A stretch of 64,000 bases of DNA from Hydrangea macrophylla (taxonomy: Eukaryota > Streptophyta > Magnoliopsida > Cornales > Hydrangeaceae). The position numbers and the translations under genes were made by a program. The stretch lies in contig CM066994.1 of the NCBI GenBank assembly GCA_033977485.1, forward strand, positions 86,056,871 to 86,120,870, given 5' to 3'. The notes under the pieces were generated by a model. It worked only from the letters and a program-made list of their open reading frames with translations. It did not search any database and was not told the origin of the DNA. Of the stretch, positions 1 to 9,520 are shown piece after piece. Position 1 is the stretch's first letter, and every line of letters begins with the position of its first letter.

Positions 1-216
1 CTTTCCCCAGTCGAATCTTCTCATCAAAGTCGTTCCCAACAGAGCTAGTTCATCTTCAGAAAAGTGTCCAGAACGAATATAGTGTGTCTCAGTCAAGACC
101 ACAGAAGAAACCACTTTCATCCCTAGCAGAGTCACTTCACCCCCCAGCAGATTCAATTTAATCCCCAGCAGGGATATCAATTCGTCAGTTCTTCTAATCA
201 AGGCTAGTCCAACCGG

Positions 217-600
217 CAGTTCAATCATGATAGTCACAGTAGTTCACTGTCGACTCGTCATTTTGATTCGTACATCGTCAGTTCAATCCGTGATAGTCAC
301 AGTAGTTCACTATCGACTCGTCATCTCGATTTGTACATCGTCAGTTCAATCCATGACAGTCATAGTAGTCCACTGTCGACTCGTCATCTTGATTAGTACA
401 TCATCAGTTCAATCCATGACAGTCACGGTAGTTCACTGTCGAATCGTCATCGCATTCATACATCGTCAGTTAAATCCATAATAGTCACAGTAGTTCACTG
501 TCGACTCGTCATCTCGATTCGTACATCATCATTTCTTTTGATCACGGTTAGTCCAACCGTTGGTCCAATCCATGGCAGTCACAGTAGTTCACTGTCGACT
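217..600. repeat. 63-bp tandem repeat, about 6 copies
   Basis: The motif CAGTTCAATCCATGACAGTC recurs at about 217, 279, 342, 405 and 467 (spacing 62-63 bp), each time followed by a GTAGTTCACTGTCGACTCGTCA-type segment and a TACATCGT spacer. A diverged sixth copy at 545-600 leads into the 33-bp array. The segment GGCTAGTCCAACCG before the first unit has a relative (GGTTAGTCCAACCG) near 547, which suggests a larger duplicated unit. Confidence 0.9.
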
Positions 601-611
601 CATCATCTCGA

Positions 612-2065
612 TCCTTCATCATCAGCCCTCTAGATTGAGGCAAATCCCTCATCATTAGCCCTCTAGATTGAGGCAAATCCATCATTGTCAGCCCTCTAGA
701 TTGAGGCAAGTCATTCATCATCAGCCCTCTAGATTGAGGCAAATCCTTCATCATCAGCCCTCTAGATTGAGGCAAATCCTTCATTATTAGCCCTCTAGAT
801 TGAGGCAAATCCTTCATCATCAGCCCTCTAGATTGAGGCAAATCCATCATTGTCAGCCCTCTAGATTGAGGCAAGTCATTCATCATCAGCCCTCTAGATT
901 GAGGCAAATCCTTCATCATCAGCCCTCTAGATTGAGGCAAGTCATTCATCATCAGCCCTCTAGATTGAGGCAAATCCTTCATCATTAGCCCTCTAGATTG
1001 AGGCAAATCCTTCATCGCTAGCCCTCTAGATTGAGGCAAATCCTTCATCATCATCCCTCTAGATTGAGGCAAATCCTTCATCACCAGCCCTCTAGATTGA
1101 GGCAAATCCATCATTGTCAGCCCTATAGATTAAGGCAAATCCTTCATCACCAGCCCTCTAGATTGAGGCAAATCCTTCATCATCAACCCTCTAGATTGAG
1201 GCAAATCCTTCATCGCCAGCCCTCTAGATTGAGGCAAATCCTTCATCATCAGCCCTCTAGATTGAGGCAAATCCTTCATCATCAGCCCTCTAGATTGAGG
1301 CAAATCCTTCATCGGTAGCCCTCTAGATTGAGGCAAATCCTTCATCACCAGCCATCTAGATTAAGGCAAATCCTTCATTGTCAGCCCTCTAGATTGAGGC
1401 AAGTCATTAATCATCAGCCCTCTAGATTGAGGCAAATTCTTCATCATCAACCCTCTAGATTGAGGCAAATCCTTCATCATCGGCCCTCTAGATTGAGGCA
1501 AATCCTTCATCGCTAGCCCTCTAGATTTAGGCAAATCCTTCATCATCAGCCCTCTAGATTAAGGCAAATCCTTCATCATCAGCCCTCTAGATTGAGGCAA
1601 ATTCATCATTGTCAGCCCTCTAGATTGAGGCAAGTCATTCATCATCAGCCCTCTAGATTGAGGCAAATCCTTCATCATCAGCCCTCTAGAATGAGGCAAG
1701 TCATTCATCATCAGCCCTCTAGATTTAGGTAAATCCTTCATCATCAGCTCTCTAGATTGAGGCAAATCATTCGTCATTAGCCCTCTAGATTGAGGCAAAT
1801 CCTTCATCACCAGCCCTCTAGATCGAGGCAAATCCTTCATCATCAGTCCTCTAGATTGAGGCAAATCCTTCATCATCAGCCCTCTAGATTGAGGCAAATC
1901 CTTCATTGTCAGCCCTCTAGATTGAGGAAAATCCTTCATCGTCAACCCACTAGATTAAGGCAAATCCTCCATTGTCAGCCCTCCAGATTAAGGCAAATCC
2001 TTCATTGCCAAATCCTTCATCACTAGCCCTCCAGATTTAGGTAAATCTTTCATTGTAAACCCTTT
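612..2065. repeat. 33-bp tandem repeat, about 44 copies
   Basis: The core CCCTCTAGATTGAGGCAAAT recurs every 33 bp, followed by a 13-bp variable part. Three common variants of the variable part are seen: CCTTCATCATCAG, a copy with AAGTCATTCATCATCAG, and a copy with CCATCATTGTCAG. The last two occur as neighbours at about 670-720, 840-890 and 1600-1650, which is a sign of higher-order duplication. Because 33 is a multiple of three, long reading frames appear on both strands (an 11-residue repeat); these are by-products of the repeat. The array decays after about 1930. Confidence 0.95.
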
Positions 2066-2439
2066 AGGTTAGGGTAGAACTTCCATATCTATCAATCATT
2101 TAAAAAAATTCTCAGAGAGTCCATTAGCTCCCGAAGGCCCTAATCGGTTCTTTTGGATTGAGCATTACAAAATTTGATCAACCACGAGAGAGTCAGAGAT
2201 GGATCCTAGTTCTCGGTCATTCCAATCAACCGTGAGGGGTTTGGAAACGAATCCTAGTTCTAGTGCCAAAGTTAAGAGAGATTCCCGAAGAATTCCCTAC
2301 TATGCCCAGTAGAATATAATGACAATCAGAACTAACTCTCCGGATTAGTCATCCTAAAACACCGCCTGTAGTAAAAATAACCCCAACTCCCAGGGCAATC
2401 ATTATCTATTCACAGTCAAAGGCTCTGTGTCTGCCGATA

Positions 2440-3125
2440 ATCGTGAGCTTCCTCACACCTTTGTCCAAAATCATGAGCTTTTTCACTTATCGTGAGCTTC
2501 CTTACTCTTTTGTCCAAAAATTGTGAGCTTTCTCACTTATTATGAGCTTCCTCACACCTTTATCCAAATCGTGAGCTTCCTCACTCCCTTATCCAAAATT
2601 ATGAGCTTCCTCACACCTTTGACCAAATCATGAGCCTTCTCACTTATTATGAGCTTCCTCACACCTTCATCCAAAATCGTGAGCTTTCTCACTTATCGTG
2701 AGCTTCCTCACTCCTTTGTTCGAATTCGTGAGCTTCTTCACTTTTTATGAGCTTCCTCACACCTTTAACCAAATCATGAGCTTTCTCACTTTTTATGAGC
2801 TTCCTCACACCTTCGTCCAAAATTGTGAGCTTTCTCACGTATCGTGAGCTTCCTCACTCCTTTGTCCGAATTCGTTAGCTTCTTTACTTTTCATGAGCTT
2901 CATCACTCCTTCGTCTAAAATTATGAGCTTTCTCACTTTTCGTGAGCTTCCTCACTCCTTCATCCAAAATCGTGAGCTTTCTCACTTATCGTGAGCTTCC
3001 TCACTCCTTTGTCCAAACTCGAGAGCTTTCTCACGAATCGTGAGCTTTCTCACTTATCATGAGCTTTTTCACTTATCACGAGCTTCCTCACTCCTCTGTC
3101 TAAAATTGTGAGCCCCCTCACCTAC
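2440..3125. repeat. Degenerate ~48-bp repeat made of small palindromes
   Basis: GTGAGCTTYCTCAC and close variants recur roughly 30 times, alternating with spacers such as TCCTTTGTCCAAAAT. GTGAG and CTCAC are complementary, so every copy can form a 5-bp stem with a 4-base loop. Two palindromes plus one spacer make up the larger repeat of about 48-50 bp. The copies are well diverged. Confidence 0.85.
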
Positions 3126-3758
3126 CCATCATCTATTTGAGCTTTCTCGCTTGACGGTTATCGCGAAGCCCTTCTCCGATTGGCTATTTGAACTTTCTCA
3201 TCCATCGTATGGTATCCAGGACTTCTGTGTCCGTCGATTATCTTTAATTATTGTCCTCTGGGACCCCACGTTCGATTACATTTGTTTGCAAAACACACTT
3301 CCCAAATTCCAGAAGTTTGCCCCTAGACCCAGAGTCTTCTAAACCTTGATATCATCTACCACATCATAGTCGCAAACACTAGCACAACACCAGTCCACTC
3401 GGGGTGGCACACACTCCACAGTACCAGCTCACGCTAGGATCAGAACACTAAACATGATAGGACTCAGGACACAATTCATATCACATCCATGCATTGCATA
3501 TCACTCATATAGCATAGCATCCGCCTGATTGTTGTGTATGTGCATGTGTGATTTATTCCTTTGTACCCTGAACTACGTCCTGGTCTGATTCCCCTTGGGA
3601 TACGTAAGCAGCTCACGCAAAGCGCGACCAGCACTAGCCTCAGCATCATTTGCATCTTTTGCAACGCTTTTTATCCTAAATCTATAGCCTCCAAAAGACT
3701 TGTCTCTTCATAGCTTTGGCAATCGCTTGCGACATGCGTTGCCTCGCAAGTTCAAGCC

Positions 3759-3772
3759 AAAGAGGGGCAAAT
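3759..3772 (+). promoter_or_regulatory. Polypurine tract of the LTR retrotransposon
   Basis: AAAGAGGGGCAAAT lies directly before TGTAGACACCCC, the usual arrangement of plus-strand primer and 3' LTR start. It sets the orientation of the element as plus. Confidence 0.65.
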
Positions 3773-4118
3773 TGTAGACACCCCATTTTGTCGGCTATCA
3801 GATTTAGGAGACTAAATGGGGAATCGAAACTGGAGTGACACATTTTTGATACTGCTACGGTGGGACAGAAAAGCAAGCGACAACCTAAGTATGAGTCAGA
3901 GACTTCGAGTCAGAGGTACAGAGGAGGTAAGGCTACAAGCCTAAAGGGCAAGGTGTATAAGGTTTTCAAGGAAAAGTGGCACTCGGTGAAAACTACCCTT
4001 GGACAACCCGTTTGGTTCAACTGTCCAATTGTACTGCTTGACCTAAAGAAAAAGCAAAACTTAAGGAAGAAGAAATCCCACTCCCGTGCGAGCCCTAGCG
4101 GATTCGTCCTCTCCAGCT
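3773..4118 (+). mobile_element. 3' LTR fragment, truncated
   Basis: Starts with TG after the polypurine tract. No matching 5' LTR and no clear CA end or TSD is visible. At 4119 a new motif TGTCACACCCCGATTTT begins, which resembles the start of another LTR, so this LTR is probably broken there. The right boundary is a guess. Confidence 0.45.
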
Positions 4119-4558
4119 GTCACACCCCGATTTTTGGACAACCAAATATTTAATCCAGAGCATGTATCTAGACTAATATTCAATTTCCAAAACACCGAGA
4201 GTGGCACCCTCACACAGACTAATAAATAATTATTGAAAACAGTATTTCATACTCATTAAATAAGTACATGTGATTTTGTGTTTTCATTTTGGGTAAAAAA
4301 TGAAAACACCAAAAGTAGTTTTGAGTTTCCTGTTCTTGTTTTTCTTTTTTCTTTTTTTTTTTAAAAAAATCAACAATGTTACCAAACCAAACAAGTTTTT
4401 GTTTTATCTTTTTTTTAAGAAAAAAAAATACAAAACTGGTTTTCGTTTTTAAAAAACTGAAAACTAAAGCAGGAAGCGTTACCATGCGAGTCCTAAGGTT
4501 TAATTACAAAATATGCCCTTGAAGTTTGGTCCCCATTTCATTAGGTGTCTATACAATA
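4119..4558. other. A/T-rich spacer before the Harbinger element
   Basis: Contains a possible LTR start (TGTCACACCCCG at 4119), long T and A runs around 4345-4435, and the presumed 5' flank of the PIF/Harbinger transposase. No gene is seen and no Harbinger TIR could be identified. Confidence 0.4.
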
Positions 4559-6218
4559 ATGGATCGACAAAATTTGGAGAGGAAGAAGCTATTTTTTAGG
4601 GTAAATATCACCTACCTCCCTTGAGGTTTGGCCTTAATACACATATCTCCCCTCACGTTTTAGAAATATCACTTACCTCCCTTATTTTTGAATTTTAGTG
4701 TTAGATTCCCTTAAATTTTCTAACGATTTGTTAAAGGGAGGGGGGAAACTGATACTAAAATCCAAAAATAAGGGAGGTAGATGAGATTCGTGGAATGTGA
4801 GGGGAGGTATGTGTAGTAAGATTAAACCTCAGGGGAGGTAGGTGATATTTAACCTATTTTTTATGATAATGAAGATGTCTATGGATCAACAAATGATGGA
4901 AGTGATCATATTCTACCTTGCATGTCTTATCATTGTACGACATTATCAAAAGCATTGCTTAAAGTCACAATACTTTAATAGGGATTACTATCGATCAGAA
5001 TATCTTGAGCGATTGGTATATTCAAGTGACAAAGCATGTTTTGAGCAGCTTCGTATGGATAGGTATACGTTTAGAATATTATGTGGGATGCTTAGTTCTA
5101 CTGGTAGATTAAATGACACAAAAAACGTGAAGGTTGATGAGCAAGTAGCTATGTTTCTGCATATACTTGCCCATCATGTGAAGAATCGCGTAATAAATTT
5201 CCGATTCATGAGGTCAGGTGAAACAATAAGTAGACATTTCAACAAAGTACTAAATGCAGTTATTCGCTTACAAAGACAGCTGTTTAAAGTACCCGAACCT
5301 GTGCCTGAGAACTCTACAGATGAGAAGTGGAAATGGTTCAAGGTTTGATATATAACTAATTCAAAGTTCATAGATAAAATATGCTATATCATAGCTCACT
5401 TAAACATTTTGATGTTGTAGAACTGCTTAGGAGCACTAGATGGAACTTACATTTGAATGAACGTACCAGAAGATGACAAACCTAGGTATAGGAGTAGAAA
5501 AGGAGAAATTGCTACAAATGTTTTGGGAGTATGTGCCCAAGACATGCAATTTATTTATGTGCTTCCGGGACGGGAAGGTTCAGCTGCTAATGGGAAGGTC
5601 CTTCGAGATGCTGTGAGTAGAAGAAATGGTTTAAGAGTTCCCAATGGTAAAAACTAATACAATTAAAAATTTTATATTTAAAACTTATAATATTGACTTT
5701 GGCTTATTTTACCCTTTCTTAAAATAACTTAAGGTATTATGTCTATATTCATTAGGATATTATTATCTTGCGGATGCCGGATATACAAATGGTAATGGAT
5801 TTCTAGCCTCATACAGAGGACAAAGATATCACCTCAACGATTGGAGGGAAGGACACCAACCGACTACCCCCGCAGAGTTTTTCAAGATGAAGCATTCTTC
5901 AGCTAGGAATGTCATAGAGAGGTGTTTTGGATTGCTAAAATTATGTTGGGCAATTCTTAGGAGTCCTTCTTGGTATCCAATTAAAGTGCAAGGTAGAATT
6001 ATAACAGGCTAACAGCATGTTGTCTTCTCCATAATCTTATAAGAAGATAAATGCCAGTTGATCCATTAGAAGCTGATAGAGAGGAAATAGCAGATGGCGC
6101 CACTGAGTTGCATGGTGAGCCAATTACTGTGATCGAAACATCAAATCAATGGACAACATGGAGAAATGATCTAGCTAATCAAATGTTCAATGAATGGATG
6201 GCAAGTAGGCAGGGATGA
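4559..6218 (+). pseudogene. PIF/Harbinger DDE transposase, broken
   Basis: Related to plant HARBI1/PIF nucleases (DDE_4 fold), which cut and paste the element in the nucleus. The probable start is ATG 4559; exon 1 is split by a MITE at 4599-4853 whose 10-bp TSD brings the frame back together. Exon 1 ends at about 5345 (AAG before GTTTGA). Exon 2 starts near 5420 with NCLGALDGTYI, holding the first catalytic Asp region, and runs through PRYRSRKGEIATNVLGVC and LPGREGSAANGKVLRD. Exon 3 begins near 5756 with YYYLADAGYTNGNGFL (second Asp region) and contains SARNVIERCFGLLK (Glu region). Breaks: TGA directly after GTYI, where family members have Arg (a CGA-to-TGA change), a frameshift near 6010 and a stop near 6050. 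It cannot make a full transposase. Confidence 0.85.
4599..4853. mobile_element. MULE-type MITE, copy 1 (in transposase exon)
   Basis: 255 bp with TIRs GGGTAAATATCACCTACCTC and, at the other end read in reverse, GTTAAATATCACCTACCTCC. It is flanked by an exact 10-bp direct repeat CTATTTTTTA (4589-4598 and 4854-4863). A TSD of 9-10 bp points to Mutator-like mobilisation. A second copy is at 18179-18395. The element has no coding capacity. Confidence 0.85.
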
Positions 6219-6302
6219 GAAACTTAAGATATTTTATGGATTAATTTTCTAGGTTGTGTTAAATAAGAAGATTATTACTTTATGTCATGACATTATCTGT
6301 TA

Positions 6303-6554
6303 CTCCCTCCGTCCCATTTTGAGAGTCCATTATTCCATTTTGGGATGTCCCAAAATGGTGTCCACTTTCCTTAAATTGATGTACAATTTTTACTTACTTT
6401 CCAAAATTATCCTTCCTTGAAATCTACACCAAGACAAAACAAAAAAAGTTGTTGTAATGATTAGGGGCAATTGTGGAAAGTAGGTGTAGATTCTTTTTGT
6501 CCCCTTAATAAGTTGAGTTCCCAAAGATGGACTCACAAAATGGGACGGAGGGAG
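6303..6554. mobile_element. Stowaway MITE, copy 1
   Basis: TIR CTCCCTCCGTCCCATTTT at both ends in inverted orientation, flanked by TA (6301-6302 and 6555-6556). This is the classic Stowaway (Tc1/Mariner) signature. It is inserted between the transposase and Myb/SANT genes of the Harbinger element. Confidence 0.92.
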
Positions 6555-6667
6555 TATTTGTTTTGGATGGTTATGTACTTTTTTTTTATAGAAGTTGTTC
6601 CTCTATTTGAGTTCCTCTGCATATTGTCATTACTTGTTATCTGTTTTGGATTGTTATTTTCCCAGTG

Positions 6668-7653
6668 ATGGCTTCCAATACTAATGAATCACAGAGAGAT
6701 ACTGGACTTGACAGAAGAAATAGGAAGAGATCTACACATGTTTGGACTCCAGAAGAAGATGAAAAATTAGTAGAAACTATGCTAGAATTAAAGGATAAAG
6801 GTACCTTTAACAACACAAAGGGAAAAGGATTTAAGAGTAGATATCAAAAAGAACTAGAGAAAATGTTAGAAGAAAAATTACCGGGTCGCGGTATTAAGGA
6901 AAAGCCACACATTGAATCCCATTGCAAAACACTAAAAAAACAATATCATTGTATATATGATGTGCGTCATTACGAATGGAGTGGATTTGGTTGGGATGAT
7001 GACAAGAAATGCGTAACGGCTGATGCAGATGTTTGGGATGAATATTTGAAGGTAAAAGAATATTTTTTTTACTTGAATTTAACTATGCTACTTGCATATG
7101 ATTATTATTATTATTGAAGAATCTTTTTATTTATTTTTATCAGAGTCATCCTGATGCCTCTTTTATGAGAGGTAGATCATTTCCTTATTGTGATGATCTA
7201 GCTATAATTTGGGGGAAAGATAGAGCTAATGGAAAAGCCGCCGAAGCACCGGGTGATATTCTTGAAGATTTAGACAGAGAAGAACATAGTCATAGAACGA
7301 ACATGAGAATGGGAGGTGGATTAGATGACATTGATGCTTCTATACATGGTACCCAACCTGTGGTTGACTCAGTTGGGGAGGGGAATTCTAAACAACCTCA
7401 TCGAAAAAGGTTTAGAGCTGTGGATAATTTAGTTTCAGGGTTGGAGCAAATTGGAGATGTTATGAAAAGTCACCTAAAAGATAATAGAGAACAAATGGCT
7501 CAAATTATTGAAACTTGGGCAGCTCCTGATCGTCATCAAATTGACAATAGGATCAAGCTTAATGATGAACTTAAGAAGATTGAAGGTTTGTCACGTGACG
7601 AGCGACATAGAGCCGATTTCATTCTTGTGCGTGACTCAAATTTATTAGATTAA
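6668..7653 (+). CDS. Myb/SANT-like protein of the PIF/Harbinger element
   Basis: Two exons, 6668-7051 and 7144-7653, with GT (AAG before GTAAAA) and AG (TTATCAG) junctions, give 293 residues without interruption. An in-frame ATG also lies at 6665. Residues about 20-105 form a trihelix/Myb-SANT-like DNA-binding domain (HVWTPEEDEKLVETML, KEKPHIESHCKTLKKQY, SGFGWDDDKKCVTADADVW). The second exon carries SFPYCDDLAIIWGKDRANGK and an acidic, then basic and Gln-rich tail. In this transposon class the protein binds the transposase and helps it reach DNA in the nucleus. It is intact while its partner transposase is broken, so it is either a recent loss of the partner or a candidate for retained use. 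Confidence 0.82.
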
Positions 7654-8604
7654 TTTTTCACAATTGGCGATGATGAGAAGGAATCATGGTGAAGCACTTA
7701 TTAATAACTAATTGATGGGTTGCAGAGCGCGCTACATGGTCATTTCCTTATTTCAGCAACATTTGTGTTCTGCATTTTTTAGTAGTTTTTTTTTTTAATT
7801 AGTAGTGTTGTTGCACTTTTTTTTTCAAGGATTTGCCAATTCTTTGTTTCTTTTTATTTATTTATTTTTTATGTTTTGTCTGTTTACCTATTCTTCAATT
7901 AAATAAATCGGTAATTTACTCATGTTTAAGTATATCTTTTTGGTTGGCAGCTCAAATGTTTAAGGAATAAATCAATATCTATGTGAGACCAAATAAAATA
8001 AGTTACATACATCATATCTAAGTAGGGGCCATTTTGACAAATTAAGTAAATATCAGATTCTATTCCCAGCCATTCCAATGTTAACCAAACACATGAATGG
8101 AAATGCAATCTGATTCGTGGATTGAATCCTTGTTTGCCCAAACAACATTACGGAAAGTGAAATGGCTTCCTTTCCTTGGAATCTGATTACTTGGTTTCAG
8201 TTTCCTTTCCCTTGCTCCTTTCCGTGCGAACCAAAAGTGGCCTTGGTGTTTTTGGTTATTTTTCGTATTAACTAACCAAACTGTTAATTATGAGTAGGAA
8301 ATGATGAAAAGTAGAAGAGTGAGGTCAGACTATTTATTCTCTTGAGATCAATTTATAGTGTGGTGTATTGAATGTCTAGCATTGAAGATTGGTCCTTCAA
8401 GTCTCGTTACATTTTTAGAGATTCATATGTATCCAAAATAAATACTGAATACTTTCAAATTCAGTAAATGAGAACAAATGAAATAAAATCGAACATAACT
8501 GTGGTTTTAAGGATTTTGGCAAATATGGCTCAGTCGAACACCCATTTTGGCATCTCTGTTCTAATTATTAGTGCAAACCCAAAAATTAAGTAAACATGAT
8601 GAAC

Positions 8605-8635
<31 letters not shown>

Positions 8636-9413
8636 CACCCAAATAGTAGACATGATGAACACATATATCTATGCACACCCAATCTATACAAAAAGTAGAA
8701 AGAAATACCACTGATCGAATTACCTTTTAAACCTGTGATACGAGTACCTTCATTTCCCAAGTTTCTGATTGTCATCACAATCTTGTCTTGGTTTGTGTTT
8801 AAAGTGGCAGTTTTTTGAGGGGGTTGGTGTAATGTGTTGGACTATGCAAACGATGGTACACGTGGATAAGTTGGTTAGATTGTGACAGTTGTGGTTTGAT
8901 ATGTGTAATGACCTTACAGACCCACCCTCTTCTATATAGATTTTAGGAGTTAACAATATGGATTGTAATGCAAATATGAGTGCTTGTAAAATGTAAATTG
9001 GTACCCCCTACCTCTACCTTTATAGAATAGTATAGATAGTATAGATAAATACATCCAAAATCCAAAAAGATATCTAGTGAACTAAATATGAATGATTTCC
9101 CCCTCCCATGCTCTTCCAGGTACTGGAAATAACATACGTTCACGACGACAGCAAGCTGATGTATTAACTCATAAACCACGCCCTATAATTGAGGAGTTAT
9201 CGTAATGACAACATAAACCAAAGCTAATTATATCCGAATACAATTTTAAAAGAGTACATCCATGGCAATGACAACAGAATAATGGGCCCTTAGTTGCTAC
9301 AGAACACAAAAACATTCCCCCACTATCGGCAGTCGGGCGATGACAGGCAGTAAAGAGACAGTGTATCCAAGTTGAACTATAAAGAGATTTACTTTCAGCT
9401 CAGTGGAGAAAGG
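7654..9413. other. Intergenic region between Harbinger element and PBC1 3' end
   Basis: Holds the likely 3' untranslated and terminal part of the Harbinger element (to about 8243), an (AT)n/(GTAT)n microsatellite at about 8606-8634, and A/T-rich sequence without a supported gene. Short frames on the minus strand (8530-9179) show no domain. Confidence 0.5.
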
Positions 9414-9466
9414 TCAATCCATCCTTCCTTTCAAGATCCTCTCTGTTACTTCAGTTGGTGTACTGC

Positions 9467-9520
<54 letters not shown>

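Larger units (their letters stand above)
1..3772 (+). mobile_element. 3' internal region of an LTR retrotransposon, tandem-repeat-rich 3' UTR (Tat/Ogre-like candidate)
   Basis: The stretch has no convincing protein-coding frame. It holds three tandem arrays (217-600, 612-2065, 2440-3125) and ends in a purine-rich tract (3759-3772) followed by a TGTAGACACC LTR start at 3773. Plant Ty3/gypsy elements of the Tat/Ogre group are known for long hypervariable 3' UTRs rich in tandem repeats lying just upstream of the polypurine tract, and this layout matches. The lineage is inferred from architecture alone because no pol is in the window; the 5' part lies beyond the left edge. Positions 1-216 contain degenerate relatives of the 63-bp repeat. 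2066-2440 and 3126-3758 are unique-looking sequence with nothing recognisable. Confidence 0.5.
4559..7653 (+). mobile_element. PIF/Harbinger-type transposon (coding core)
   Basis: Carries both proteins typical of plant PIF/Harbinger elements in the same orientation: a DDE transposase (4559-6218, broken) and a Myb/SANT-like protein (6668-7653, intact). Two MITEs sit inside it: one in transposase exon 1 and a Stowaway between the two genes. The outer TIRs were not found with confidence; CCAAAAGTGGCC near 8232-8243 is a candidate 3' end. Confidence 0.8.

Noticed and set aside
548..1945. Long open frames on both strands with an 11-residue repeat (DLPQSRGLMMK on minus, RLRQILHHQPS on plus)
   Set aside because: They follow from a 33-bp tandem repeat whose length is a multiple of three. 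No signal peptide, start context or family match, and the array belongs to a retrotransposon 3' UTR.
612..3125. CRISPR-like array
   Set aside because: Plant nuclear DNA; units are head-to-tail with no unique spacers, and no cas genes are present.
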